Assembly: GCA_018240785.1 (NCBI GenBank)
Contig: JAFEFC010000004.1
Location: 27,003-91,002, forward strand
DNA: 64,000 nucleotides
Direction: 5' to 3'
DNA from: Pseudomonadota bacterium
Lineage (GTDB): Bacteria > Pseudomonadota > Gammaproteobacteria > Burkholderiales > Rhodocyclaceae
The notes beneath the pieces were generated by a model. It had not been told where the DNA came from and did not search any database. It saw only the letters and a program-made list of their open reading frames with translations. Numbering within the stretch: the first letter of the stretch is position 1; every line of letters starts with the position of its first letter. Shown here piece after piece: positions 57,067 to 64,000 of this stretch. A program made the translations under genes and the position numbers.

Positions 57067-58596
57067 ATGCCGTTCGATACCCCCGCCCGCGAGAAGGATC
57101 TCAATGCCACGCAGCGCATCGCGTTGACGGTGGTCGCTTGTGCCGGGACGACGCTCCTGGCGACACCGTTCCTTGGCTATCTCGATCTGGCCAACATCGT
57201 GATGCTGTTCCTGCTCACGGTCCTGCTGGTCGCCGTGAAGCTGGGACGCAATGCGGCCATCCTGGCTTCGGTCCTCAGCGTCCTCTGCTTCGATGTCTTC
57301 TTCGTTCCGCCACGATTCTCGCTGGCGGTCAGCAACATCCAGTACCTGGTCACCTTCGCAGCCATGCTGGTGACGGCCCTGACGACCACGCATTTCACCT
57401 CCGCACTGCGTCACCGGGCGCGGGAGGCCCTGCAGCGGGAGCTGCGCACGCAGGCCTTGTACCAGCTTGCCAGGCGGCTTGCCGGCGCGCTGGCGGTCGA
57501 ACAGGTCGTCGAGATTGCTGAAGCCTTCGTACGCTCGCAACTGTCCGCGCGGTCGGTCCTGCTCCTCCCCGACGGCGAAGGCAGGACACTCAAGGCGGCC
57601 CCGGCGGGTGTCCCGCTGCCGACCGAACCGCACCTCGCACACATTGCCTTCGACAGCGGCGAGCGCGTGCGCAGCGGTGAGGTGCGCGGCTTGGGCTATG
57701 CCGACCTGTACTTCCCGCTCAAGGCATCGATGCGGATCTGTGGCGTGCTGGCCGTTGCCTTTGACGAGCAGGCAGGCGAGCCCGGCGACGATTCGCTGTC
57801 CTTGCTCGACGCGGTGGCTTCCCTGATTGCCGTCGCGCTCGAGCGCCTGCGCTATGTCGAGGTCGCACAGGATGCGGAAGTGAAGATGCTGACCGAGCGG
57901 CTGCGCAGTTCGATTCTGTCGGCGCTCTCCCATGACTTGCGGACTCCGCTGACCGCCATGGTCGGCCTTGCCGACTCGCTGTTCCTGGTCAAGCCGGCCT
58001 TGCCCGGTGAGGCACTGGAAACCGCGCAAGCCCTGCATGAGCAGGCCGAGCGTCTGGCCGGCCTGGTCGGCAACCTGCTGGACATGGCGAGGCTCAATGC
58101 CGGCGAGGTGACGCTGCGTCGCGAGTGGCAGCCGCTCGAGGAGGTGGTCGGCGCCAGCATCAAGCTGCTGGGCAATGCCCTGGCGGGGCATCCGCTGAAG
58201 GTCACGCTCGACAAGGCACTGCCGCTGCTGGAGTTCGATGCGGTGCTCATCGAGCGCGTGCTGTGCAACCTGCTGGAGAATGCGGCCAAGTACTCGCCGG
58301 CACAGGGGCCGATCGAGCTTCGGGCGAGGCAGTCCGGCGTGGCCGTGGAGGTGGCCGTGCTCGACCATGGCCCGGGCTTTCCAGCGCAGCGTCGTGACGA
58401 ACTCTTCAACATGTTCGTGCGCGGCCATGGCGAATCCGCCAAGCCCGGCACCGGGCTGGGGCTCGCGATCTGCAAGGCGATTGTCGAGGCGCATGGCGGC
58501 ACGATCGAGGCGGACAACCGGCCCGAAGGCGGTGCGCTGGTCCGCTTCACCTTGCCCGTGGGCAATCCGCCGAGCATCGAGGAGGAACTGGCATGA
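57067..58596 (+). CDS. KdpD-like sensor histidine kinase lacking the N-terminal KdpD/Usp domains
   Basis: This 509-residue membrane kinase matches only the C-terminal half of KdpD. It starts with the four-helix DUF4118 membrane domain (LTVVACAGTTLLATPFLGYLD, NIVMLFLLTVLLVAVKLG and following). A GAF-like domain (about residues 130-265), the H-box SILSALSHDLRTPLTAMVG near residue 284 and the ATPase N, G1 and G2 boxes (LCNLLENAAKYSP, DHGPGFP, GTGLGLAICKAIVEAHGG) follow. The normal N-terminal region of about 370 residues, with its Walker motif and universal-stress domain, is absent and the upstream DNA does not encode it. It overlaps kdpE by 4 bases. Confidence 0.9.
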   Translation: MPFDTPAREKDLNATQRIALTVVACAGTTLLATPFLGYLDLANIVMLFLLTVLLVAVKLGRNAAILASVLSVLCFDVFFVPPRFSLAVSNIQYLVTFAAMLVTALTTTHFTSALRHRAREALQRELRTQALYQLARRLAGALAVEQVVEIAEAFVRSQLSARSVLLLPDGEGRTLKAAPAGVPLPTEPHLAHIAFDSGERVRSGEVRGLGYADLYFPLKASMRICGVLAVAFDEQAGEPGDDSLSLLDAVASLIAVALERLRYVEVAQDAEVKMLTERLRSSILSALSHDLRTPLTAMVGLADSLFLVKPALPGEALETAQALHEQAERLAGLVGNLLDMARLNAGEVTLRREWQPLEEVVGASIKLLGNALAGHPLKVTLDKALPLLEFDAVLIERVLCNLLENAAKYSPAQGPIELRARQSGVAVEVAVLDHGPGFPAQRRDELFNMFVRGHGESAKPGTGLGLAICKAIVEAHGGTIEADNRPEGGALVRFTLPVGNPPSIEEELA

Positions 58597-59282
58597 CGAC
58601 GCCAGCCAGGGTTCTCGTCGTCGAAGACGAGAAACAGATCCGCCGCTTCGTTCGCGTGGCGGTGGAGGAAGAAGGCTGCGAGGTGGTCGAGGCGGAGACC
58701 AGGGCGGAGGGCTTGCTCGAAGCGGGTGCGCGGCAACCCGCCTTGCTGATTCTGGACCTGGGTCTGCCGGACGGAAACGGAATCGACCTGATCCGCGACC
58801 TGCGCGGCTGGTCCGACATTCCGGTGCTCATCCTTTCGGCACGTTCGCAGGAGCACGACAAGATCGATGCGCTGGATGCCGGGGCCGACGACTATCTGAC
58901 CAAGCCGTTCAGCGTGGGCGAGCTGCGAGCGCGTGTCCGGGCCTTGCTCAGGCGTGGCAGCCGCAGCGCGGAGTCAGCCTCGCCCGTCATCGCGTTCGGG
59001 CAGGTTGTCGTTGACCTGTCGCGACGGCTGGTGACGCGCGACGGCGCGGAAGTCCATCTGACGCCGATCGAATATCGCCTGCTGACGGTATTGGTCGGGC
59101 ACCCCGGCAAGGTGCTTACCCAACGCAAGCTGCTGCGCGAGATCTGGGGGCCGTCGTATGTCGAGAGCAGCCACTATCTCCGGGTCTACGTCGGCCATCT
59201 CCGACAGAAGCTGGAAGACGACCCGACGCAACCCAAACACTTTCTGACCGAAACCGGCATCGGCTATCGCTTCCAGCCGTAA
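58593..59282 (+). CDS. kdpE: Response regulator KdpE (OmpR/PhoB family)
   Basis: KdpE is the DNA-binding partner of KdpD. The 229-residue protein has a receiver domain with the acidic pocket VLVVEDEKQIRRFVRVAVEEEG at the N-terminus, the phosphorylated aspartate in LLILDLGLPDGNGIDLI near residue 52, and the Lys in DYLTKPFSVGELRARVRALLRR near residue 108. A winged-helix domain follows (EYRLLTVLVGHPGKVLTQRKLLREIWG...YLRVYVGHLRQKLEDDP). The C-terminal QPKHFLTETGIGYRFQP is typical of KdpE. It overlaps the kinase gene by 4 bases and the kup start follows after nine bases, so all three are in one operon. Confidence 0.94.
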   Translation: MTTPARVLVVEDEKQIRRFVRVAVEEEGCEVVEAETRAEGLLEAGARQPALLILDLGLPDGNGIDLIRDLRGWSDIPVLILSARSQEHDKIDALDAGADDYLTKPFSVGELRARVRALLRRGSRSAESASPVIAFGQVVVDLSRRLVTRDGAEVHLTPIEYRLLTVLVGHPGKVLTQRKLLREIWGPSYVESSHYLRVYVGHLRQKLEDDPTQPKHFLTETGIGYRFQP

Positions 59283-59291
59283 GGGGACATC

Positions 59292-61172
59292 GTGCACATC
59301 GAACAGGACAAGGGGCGTCTCGCGACGCTGACCCTGGCTGCGCTCGGCATCGTGTATGGCGACATCGGAACGAGTCCGCTGTACTCCGTCAAGGAAGTCT
59401 TCGGTAGCGCGCACCACCCCGTACCGATCACGCCGGAAAACGTCCTCGGGATCCTCTCGCTGTTCTTCTGGTCGCTCATCATCGTGGTGACCGTGAAGTA
59501 CGTGTCCTTCGTCATGCGCGCCAACAACAAGGGCGAAGGCGGCATCATCGCGTTGATGACCCTGGCGCTGCACGACGGAAAGCCCGGCACCTGGCAACAG
59601 AAGCTGCTGGTCATGCTCGGCCTGTTCGGCGCTGCCCTCTTTTATGGTGACGGCGTGATCACGCCGGCCATTTCGGTCCTGTCGGCGGTCGAGGGGCTGG
59701 AGATCATGACTCCGGCTTTCAAGCCCTACATCGTCCCTGTCTCGTTGCTCATCCTGAGCGGCCTGTTCCTGTTCCAGCGCAAGGGCACGGCCAGCGTCGG
59801 CGCCCTGTTCGGGCCCGTCATGGTGTTGTGGTTTGCAGTCCTCGCGATCTTCGGTCTGCTCTCCATCGCCCAGAACCCCTCGGTGCTGGCCGCGATCAAC
59901 CCGCTGCATGCGTTCCATTTCCTGCTGGGCAATGCCATGCTCGGCTTCCTCGCCCTCGGGGCCGTCGTGCTGTGCATCACGGGTGCCGAGGCACTCTATG
60001 CCGACATGGGGCATTTCGGAGCGAGGCCGATCCAGTACGCCTGGCTGGGTTACGTGATGCCGGCCCTGCTCATCAACTATTTCGGCCAGGGCGCGCTGCT
60101 GCTGGCGGATCCCGGCGCGATCGAGAACCCTTTCTATCTGCTGGCGCCGGAGTGGGCGCGCTACCCGATGGTCATCCTGTCAACGGTCGCCACCGTGATC
60201 GCGTCGCAAGCGGTCATTTCCGGTGCCTTCTCAATCACCCAGCAGGCCATCCAGATGGGCTACACGCCACGCCTCGAGATCCAGCACACCTCCGACAAGG
60301 AGATCGGCCAGATCTATCTGCCGGCCATCAACTGGCTGCTGCTGATTTCCATCATTGCCCTGGTCATCGAGTTCGGTTCGTCGTCCAATCTGGCTGCGGC
60401 GTACGGCATCGCCGTGACCGGCACGATGCTGATCACCAATGTGCTGGCAATTGCCGTTGCCGTGAGACTCTGGAACTGGCACCCGGCGCGTGCCATCCTG
60501 GGTGCGCTTCCCTTCATCTGCATCGATCTTGGATTCTTCCTCGCCAATTCGGTCAAGATTCCCGATGGTGGCTGGTTCCCTCTTGCCTTCGGGCTGGCCA
60601 TCTTCATCCTGATGACCACCTGGAAACGCGGGCGCGAATTGCTGACACGTCGCCTCGGTGAAGAAGCGATGGAACTCGAGCCGTTCATTTCCGGCATCGT
60701 CGCCGACGGCGTCGAGCGCGTGCCGGGTACGGCAGTGTTCATGACACCGACCCCGGAGACTGTCCCCCACGCGATGCTGCACAGCCTCAAGCACTACAAG
60801 GCATTGCACGAGCAGGTGGTGATCCTGAGCGTGCGGGTCTTCGACGTCCCCTATGTGCCGGATGCGGAGCGCGTCGAAGTGAAGCGCCTGAACGGCAACT
60901 TCAGCCAGGTGACCGTGCTGTATGGTTTCAAGGACGAGCCGGACATTCCGTTGGCGCTGTCGATGTGCGCCGAGGCCGGGCTGACGCTCGACATGATGGA
61001 TACCTCGTTCTTCCTCGGACGCGAGACCCTGATTCCCAGGCTGCGCTCGGAAATGGCGTACTGGCGGGAGCTCCTGTTCATCGCCATGTTCCGCAATGCC
61101 GGCAGTGCGACCGCATTCTTCCGGATTCCATCGAATCGTGTCGTGGAGCTCGGTTCGCAGGTCGTGCTCTAG
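59292..61172 (+). CDS. kup: Potassium uptake protein Kup
   Basis: Kup is a proton-coupled low-affinity potassium importer. The 626-residue protein has 12 membrane helices and a C-terminal cytoplasmic domain of about 170 residues. Diagnostic segments are LAALGIVYGDIGTSPLYSVKEVF near residue 15, with the conserved Asp-Gly-Thr-Ser loop, GDGVITPAISVLSAVEGLE near residue 120 and the ALYADMGHFGARPIQYAW motif near 235. The start is a GTG at 59292 preceded by aagggga. It sits nine bases after kdpE, an uncommon arrangement, since KdpDE normally controls kdpFABC. That suggests this short KdpD/KdpE pair governs Kup here. Confidence 0.95.
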   Translation: MHIEQDKGRLATLTLAALGIVYGDIGTSPLYSVKEVFGSAHHPVPITPENVLGILSLFFWSLIIVVTVKYVSFVMRANNKGEGGIIALMTLALHDGKPGTWQQKLLVMLGLFGAALFYGDGVITPAISVLSAVEGLEIMTPAFKPYIVPVSLLILSGLFLFQRKGTASVGALFGPVMVLWFAVLAIFGLLSIAQNPSVLAAINPLHAFHFLLGNAMLGFLALGAVVLCITGAEALYADMGHFGARPIQYAWLGYVMPALLINYFGQGALLLADPGAIENPFYLLAPEWARYPMVILSTVATVIASQAVISGAFSITQQAIQMGYTPRLEIQHTSDKEIGQIYLPAINWLLLISIIALVIEFGSSSNLAAAYGIAVTGTMLITNVLAIAVAVRLWNWHPARAILGALPFICIDLGFFLANSVKIPDGGWFPLAFGLAIFILMTTWKRGRELLTRRLGEEAMELEPFISGIVADGVERVPGTAVFMTPTPETVPHAMLHSLKHYKALHEQVVILSVRVFDVPYVPDAERVEVKRLNGNFSQVTVLYGFKDEPDIPLALSMCAEAGLTLDMMDTSFFLGRETLIPRLRSEMAYWRELLFIAMFRNAGSATAFFRIPSNRVVELGSQVVL

Positions 61173-61265
61173 CGTGCCAGCCGCGCATGGCGCGGGCTGG
61201 CGGCTTGATCGATGAGCCCAGGCCATGGCCGGCCTTGGGCCGGGCCGCATGGGGCTGGATCGCCT

Positions 61266-62240
61266 TCAGGTGCGCAGCGGGACGGCGCCGGCCAGCACCG
61301 CGCGGCCGGCGTTGCGCACCAGTTCGCCGTAGCGCGCGCAGCGCTCGATGTATTCGCCCGCGCTCTTGGGCATGGTCACACGGGCGCGGGTGATGTCGGT
61401 CAGAAGGTTGCGTCCCTGCACGATGAGGTGCAGCCCGTCGCTGGCCAGTTGCTGTTCGGCGGGGTTGGAGGTGTGCGCCAGCCTGGGCGCGAACAGGCCG
61501 AGCTCCTCGGAGGCGACGACGAAATCGGCCCACACGTCGAAGATGTCGGGGTCGGTACGCAGCGTCTCGCACTTGATCTTGGCGATGCGGGCGAAATTCG
61601 CGACCAGCGGCTCGACGCCCTGGAACATCGGGCTTGCGGTGAAGGTCGAGATCATCACCGCGGCGATCAGGTCGATGTCGCGCAGGGCTTGCGCGATCTT
61701 CACATAGCGGCTTTCGTAGAAGGCTTCGACCGGGATCGAGAAGGCGCGGAAAGGCTCGCCCCAGAGTTCGTCGATGCCTTCCTCGCCGCTGCGATGCAGC
61801 ACCAGCTTTCCCAGTTCCAGCGCCTCCTGCAGGCAGAAGCCGCATTCGCGCATCAGGGCATTGTCGGTGTCGATCTCGATGCCGAGTTCCTGCAGTTCGA
61901 CCAGCTTGGTGAAGATGTCGGTGGCGCGGTTGAACAGCGCGCCGGCCAGCATCGCGCCCTTGACCCGCTTGCGCGCCGGATCCTGCTCGCCGTCATAGGC
62001 GCGACGTGCGTCGCTGAGGCGTTTGCCGGGGATGTTGATGCCGTGCTCGACGTGGTTGAACAGGCGCCGGGTGAGTGCCTGGATCAGCGTCTTCTTGGTG
62101 CTGAGCGAATCGAGCGGCGGGTCGTAGACCTTGAGCCAGTAGCCGTCGTAATAGACGCGGCGCACGCCGTCGATGGTGTCGAGCGTGCCGTTGGGCAGGT
62201 CGGTGCTGGCCGCAGAGGGCGTGAGTTTGGCTGTATTCAT
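61266..62240 (-). CDS. Conserved hypothetical protein, about 324 residues
   Basis: I do not recognise a family. The product from the ATG at 62240 (MNTAKLTPSAASTDLPNG) is soluble and mostly helical, without a signal peptide or membrane helix. The first 60 residues include RRVYYDGYWLKVYDPPLDSLSTKK. A central part contains ETLRTDPDIFDVWADFVVASEELGLF near residue 240. The C-terminus ends SAGEYIERCARYGELVRNAGRAVLAG. Codon use and GC match the neighbours, so it is very likely a real gene. It converges with kup. sixA lies 124 bases downstream on the same strand. Confidence 0.8.
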   Translation of the reverse strand: MNTAKLTPSAASTDLPNGTLDTIDGVRRVYYDGYWLKVYDPPLDSLSTKKTLIQALTRRLFNHVEHGINIPGKRLSDARRAYDGEQDPARKRVKGAMLAGALFNRATDIFTKLVELQELGIEIDTDNALMRECGFCLQEALELGKLVLHRSGEEGIDELWGEPFRAFSIPVEAFYESRYVKIAQALRDIDLIAAVMISTFTASPMFQGVEPLVANFARIAKIKCETLRTDPDIFDVWADFVVASEELGLFAPRLAHTSNPAEQQLASDGLHLIVQGRNLLTDITRARVTMPKSAGEYIERCARYGELVRNAGRAVLAGAVPLRT

Positions 62241-62364
62241 CGCCGCAAACGTATCGGATCCCCGGTTGCGACCGATGGCCGCGATCACGGGACGAGCGAG
62301 GCGAGAATGCCAGTTCCGGCGCGTTTTGGCTACGGTGCCCGGCCTACGGCGGGGCGTCCGGACC

Positions 62365-62817
62365 TCAGGCGAAGTCTGCCGGGATCACCGCGCGCAACAC
62401 GGTCTGCGTTTCATGGCCGCGCACGCGGTTGGTGAACCACCACAGGGCGCCTTTCTTGATCGTCCAGTCGGCCTCGGCGCCGGAGAGCAGCAGCGCGCAC
62501 AGGCGGCCCAGCGCCGGCTGGTGGCCGACGACGAGGGCGGCGCCGCGCGCATCCGGCCAGCCGGTGGCGGCGAGGATATCGGATACGCCGCCGGTAGGCC
62601 CCAGCGCGGGCATGATCTGGAAGTTGTGGGTGAATGCGGCGGCCGTCTGGCGCGTGCGCAGCGTCGGGCTGGCATACACCTTGAGGTGCCTGGGGCGGTG
62701 CTCCTGCAGCCAGGCGGCCATCAGCCGCGCCTGCTTGCGCCCGCGATCGGTCAGCTCGCGGGTGTGGTCCGGGCTGCCCTCCACCGCTTCGGTGTGGCGC
62801 CACAACAACAGATCCAT
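62365..62817 (-). CDS. sixA: Phosphohistidine phosphatase SixA
   Basis: SixA removes phosphate from phosphohistidine residues, for example on histidine phosphotransfer domains or PTS proteins. The 150-residue product is the short form of the histidine phosphatase superfamily. The nucleophile is in MDLLLWRHTEAVEGSPD at the N-terminus (RHT rather than RHG), the second histidine in GAALVVGHQPALGRLCALLL near residue 100, and arginines in SPTLRTRQTAAAF near residue 48. The ATG at 62817 gives the family start; the open frame extends upstream without similarity. It lies 104 bases after the CHAD-domain gene and they may be cotranscribed. Confidence 0.92.
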   Translation of the reverse strand: MDLLLWRHTEAVEGSPDHTRELTDRGRKQARLMAAWLQEHRPRHLKVYASPTLRTRQTAAAFTHNFQIMPALGPTGGVSDILAATGWPDARGAALVVGHQPALGRLCALLLSGAEADWTIKKGALWWFTNRVRGHETQTVLRAVIPADFA

Positions 62818-62921
62818 GCCTCTCTCCGTCCTTGCAGGGGACGGCATGGTGGGGCTTTCCTGTTGCAGGGAGATGTCGGCGAGACCGCTTTCGGCCAGCG
62901 CGACCAGCGGCGGATCGGTGT

Positions 62922-64000
62922 TCACCATGGCGTCTTGCCCCACAGCAGAGGTTCGCAGTCGTGCAGCACGCGCCGTCGCAGACGTGCGTAGGTCGGCGCA
63001 TGCCAGCCGAGGAGGAAGGCGGCCGCGGCCCGCAGCCCGGCATCTTCGCCGGCCCAGGCGGCCAGCCGCCCGCGCGCGATGTCCACATCCTGCAGGAAGC
63101 CCAGGTCGCCCTGGGCGCGCGTCAGGTCCGCGGTGTAGCGCGCGGTGGCCTTCGCGGGGAACAGCGGCGCGAAGAACTCGATGCCGTAGCGCAACTGCTT
63201 GAAGCCGATGCGCAGCGCATGCAGGCGCGTCGGCTCGAGCGCTGCCGCGGCGTCGAACTGGCGCCGGCCGCGCTTGCGCAGGCGCGCCATGCGCAGGCGG
63301 GCGAAAGTGCGCAGATCGGCCGCGGCGGCCAGCGGGCCGGTAGGCAGGCGCAGCAGGGCGGCACTGAACTCCAGCATCAGGCGCCCCTGTTCGGCGGGGT
63401 CGAGATTGCGTTCCGCCTTGCGCCGTGCAGCGGCACGCGCATCCGCGGCCACGTGCAGCAGGCGCGCCATGCCGTCGGCCTCGGCGAGGCCCTCGGGTCG
63501 CACCGGCTCCAGCAGTTCCGTGTGCAGCACGTCGAGATCGCGCGCATCGCCGAAGCGCGCGGTGTTGTCGCGCAGGCGCACGTTCCATTCACCGACGAAT
63601 TCGGCCGGCAGTGCCGGCGCGAACGCTTTCAGCAGCGAGCGCAGGCGGCGCTGCGACACGCGCAACTGGTGGATGAAGTCCGGTTCGTGGCTGCGCGCGG
63701 CGCCGGCGGCATTGGCCTGCCACTGGCGCAGGCACGACAGCGCCAGGGTGCGGAAGGCGTCGATCACGTTCTGCTCGGCGCGCACCGCTGACGGCTCGGC
63801 GCGCAGCGGCGTGAACTCCTGCTGCAGGAAGAGGCGGTAGCCGCGCTCGGCCTTGGACAGGTCGGACGGCATCAGCGGGAGGTCGCGCGCCAGTTCGCAG
63901 GCGAGCTCGAGCAGGTCGAGCGGCGTGCCTTGCTCAAGCTCGAGTTCCAGCTCGCTGATCGTGTCGGTGTGCGTTTCCCCCTCCGCGCTGGTGGCCTCGA
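62922..64000 (-). CDS. CYTH-CHAD domain protein (inorganic triphosphatase-like), 5' end outside the window
   Basis: The gene runs off the right edge. The 359 residues visible begin in the last part of a CYTH domain (ISELELELEQGTPLDLLELACELARDLPL, with SKAERGYRLF just after), which in complete proteins such as YgiF hydrolyses triphosphates. The rest is a CHAD domain (about 270 residues) with conserved histidines: PDFIHQLRVSQRRLRSLLKAF near the start and LHALRIGFKQLRYGIEFF in the second half. CHAD domains bind polyphosphate. An internal ATG at 63872 is not the real start because the conserved CYTH sequence continues upstream of it. sixA follows on the same strand. Confidence 0.92.
   Translation of the reverse strand, partial: EATSAEGETHTDTISELELELEQGTPLDLLELACELARDLPLMPSDLSKAERGYRLFLQQEFTPLRAEPSAVRAEQNVIDAFRTLALSCLRQWQANAAGAARSHEPDFIHQLRVSQRRLRSLLKAFAPALPAEFVGEWNVRLRDNTARFGDARDLDVLHTELLEPVRPEGLAEADGMARLLHVAADARAAARRKAERNLDPAEQGRLMLEFSAALLRLPTGPLAAAADLRTFARLRMARLRKRGRRQFDAAAALEPTRLHALRIGFKQLRYGIEFFAPLFPAKATARYTADLTRAQGDLGFLQDVDIARGRLAAWAGEDAGLRAAAAFLLGWHAPTYARLRRRVLHDCEPLLWGKTPW

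Overview
The window is about 64 kb of dense, GC-rich (mid-60s %) bacterial chromosome, almost all of it coding and without phage, IS elements, CRISPR arrays, rRNA or any tRNA I could recognise. Gene content and order point to a betaproteobacterium, most likely order Rhodocyclales (Thauera / Azoarcus / Aromatoleum-like). The signs are System II cytochrome c biogenesis next to a dihaem cytochrome c4, the glyA-nrdR-ribD and secB-gpsA clusters, a betaproteobacterial trimeric porin, and a TakP-type TRAP transporter. The assignment is inferred from gene order and protein character, not from a marker-gene search.

Layout. 0-3.7 kb: phoU, rpiA, moeA and a DUF455 ferritin-like protein. 3.8-7.8 kb: ccsB-resB-cytochrome c4. 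7.9-9.8 kb: engB and hemB, with a candidate small RNA on the minus strand between them. 9.9-16.1 kb: a HAD nucleotidase, a BioC-like methyltransferase, comF, trmL, then the minus-strand cluster arsR(SqrR-like)-rhodanese-grxC-secB-SH3-gpsA. 16.4-24.3 kb: envC, ctpA, a small unknown, thiF/moeB, ribD, nrdR, glyA and a histidine phosphatase. 24.4-28 kb: a TRAP transporter whose permease genes and binding-protein gene converge on a shared terminator. 28-34 kb: pmbA, darP, mog, msrQ, msrP, aroG. 34-38.4 kb: dinB, an ABC exporter and a porin. 38.6-42.6 kb: cobalamin adenosyltransferase, an RHH/PIN toxin-antitoxin pair and alaS. 42.7-46 kb: an MFS carrier, a Cys/Met-metabolism PLP enzyme and an FKBP isomerase. 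46-50 kb: an electrophile-defence cluster (duplicated hotdog thioesterase, old yellow enzyme, YqhD-like reductase, NemR-like regulator with two matching operators). 50-56.9 kb: phosphomannomutase, YheT-like hydrolase, zinc-finger protein, ilvE, nudJ-like, unknown secreted protein, mnmA and a YaiI family protein. 57-61.2 kb: short KdpD-like kinase, KdpE and the Kup potassium transporter. 61.3-64 kb: an unknown protein, SixA and the 3' part of a CYTH-CHAD protein that runs off the window.

Most of the region is housekeeping. The parts most worth a second look are: (1) a candidate minus-strand small RNA downstream of engB, with three hairpins carrying C-rich, anti-Shine-Dalgarno-like loops and a U-tract terminator; (2) the NemR-like regulon, with two near-identical operators and the redox Cys/Lys pair of E. 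coli NemR; (3) a KdpD lacking its N-terminal half, in an operon with kdpE and kup instead of kdpFABC, behind a KdpE-like box; (4) an ArsR repressor with the two-cysteine spacing of SqrR/BigR persulfide sensors heading a rhodanese-glutaredoxin operon; (5) a toxin-antitoxin pair one base upstream of alaS, and a compositionally odd insertion inside alaS. No complete, wholly new multi-gene system was found.
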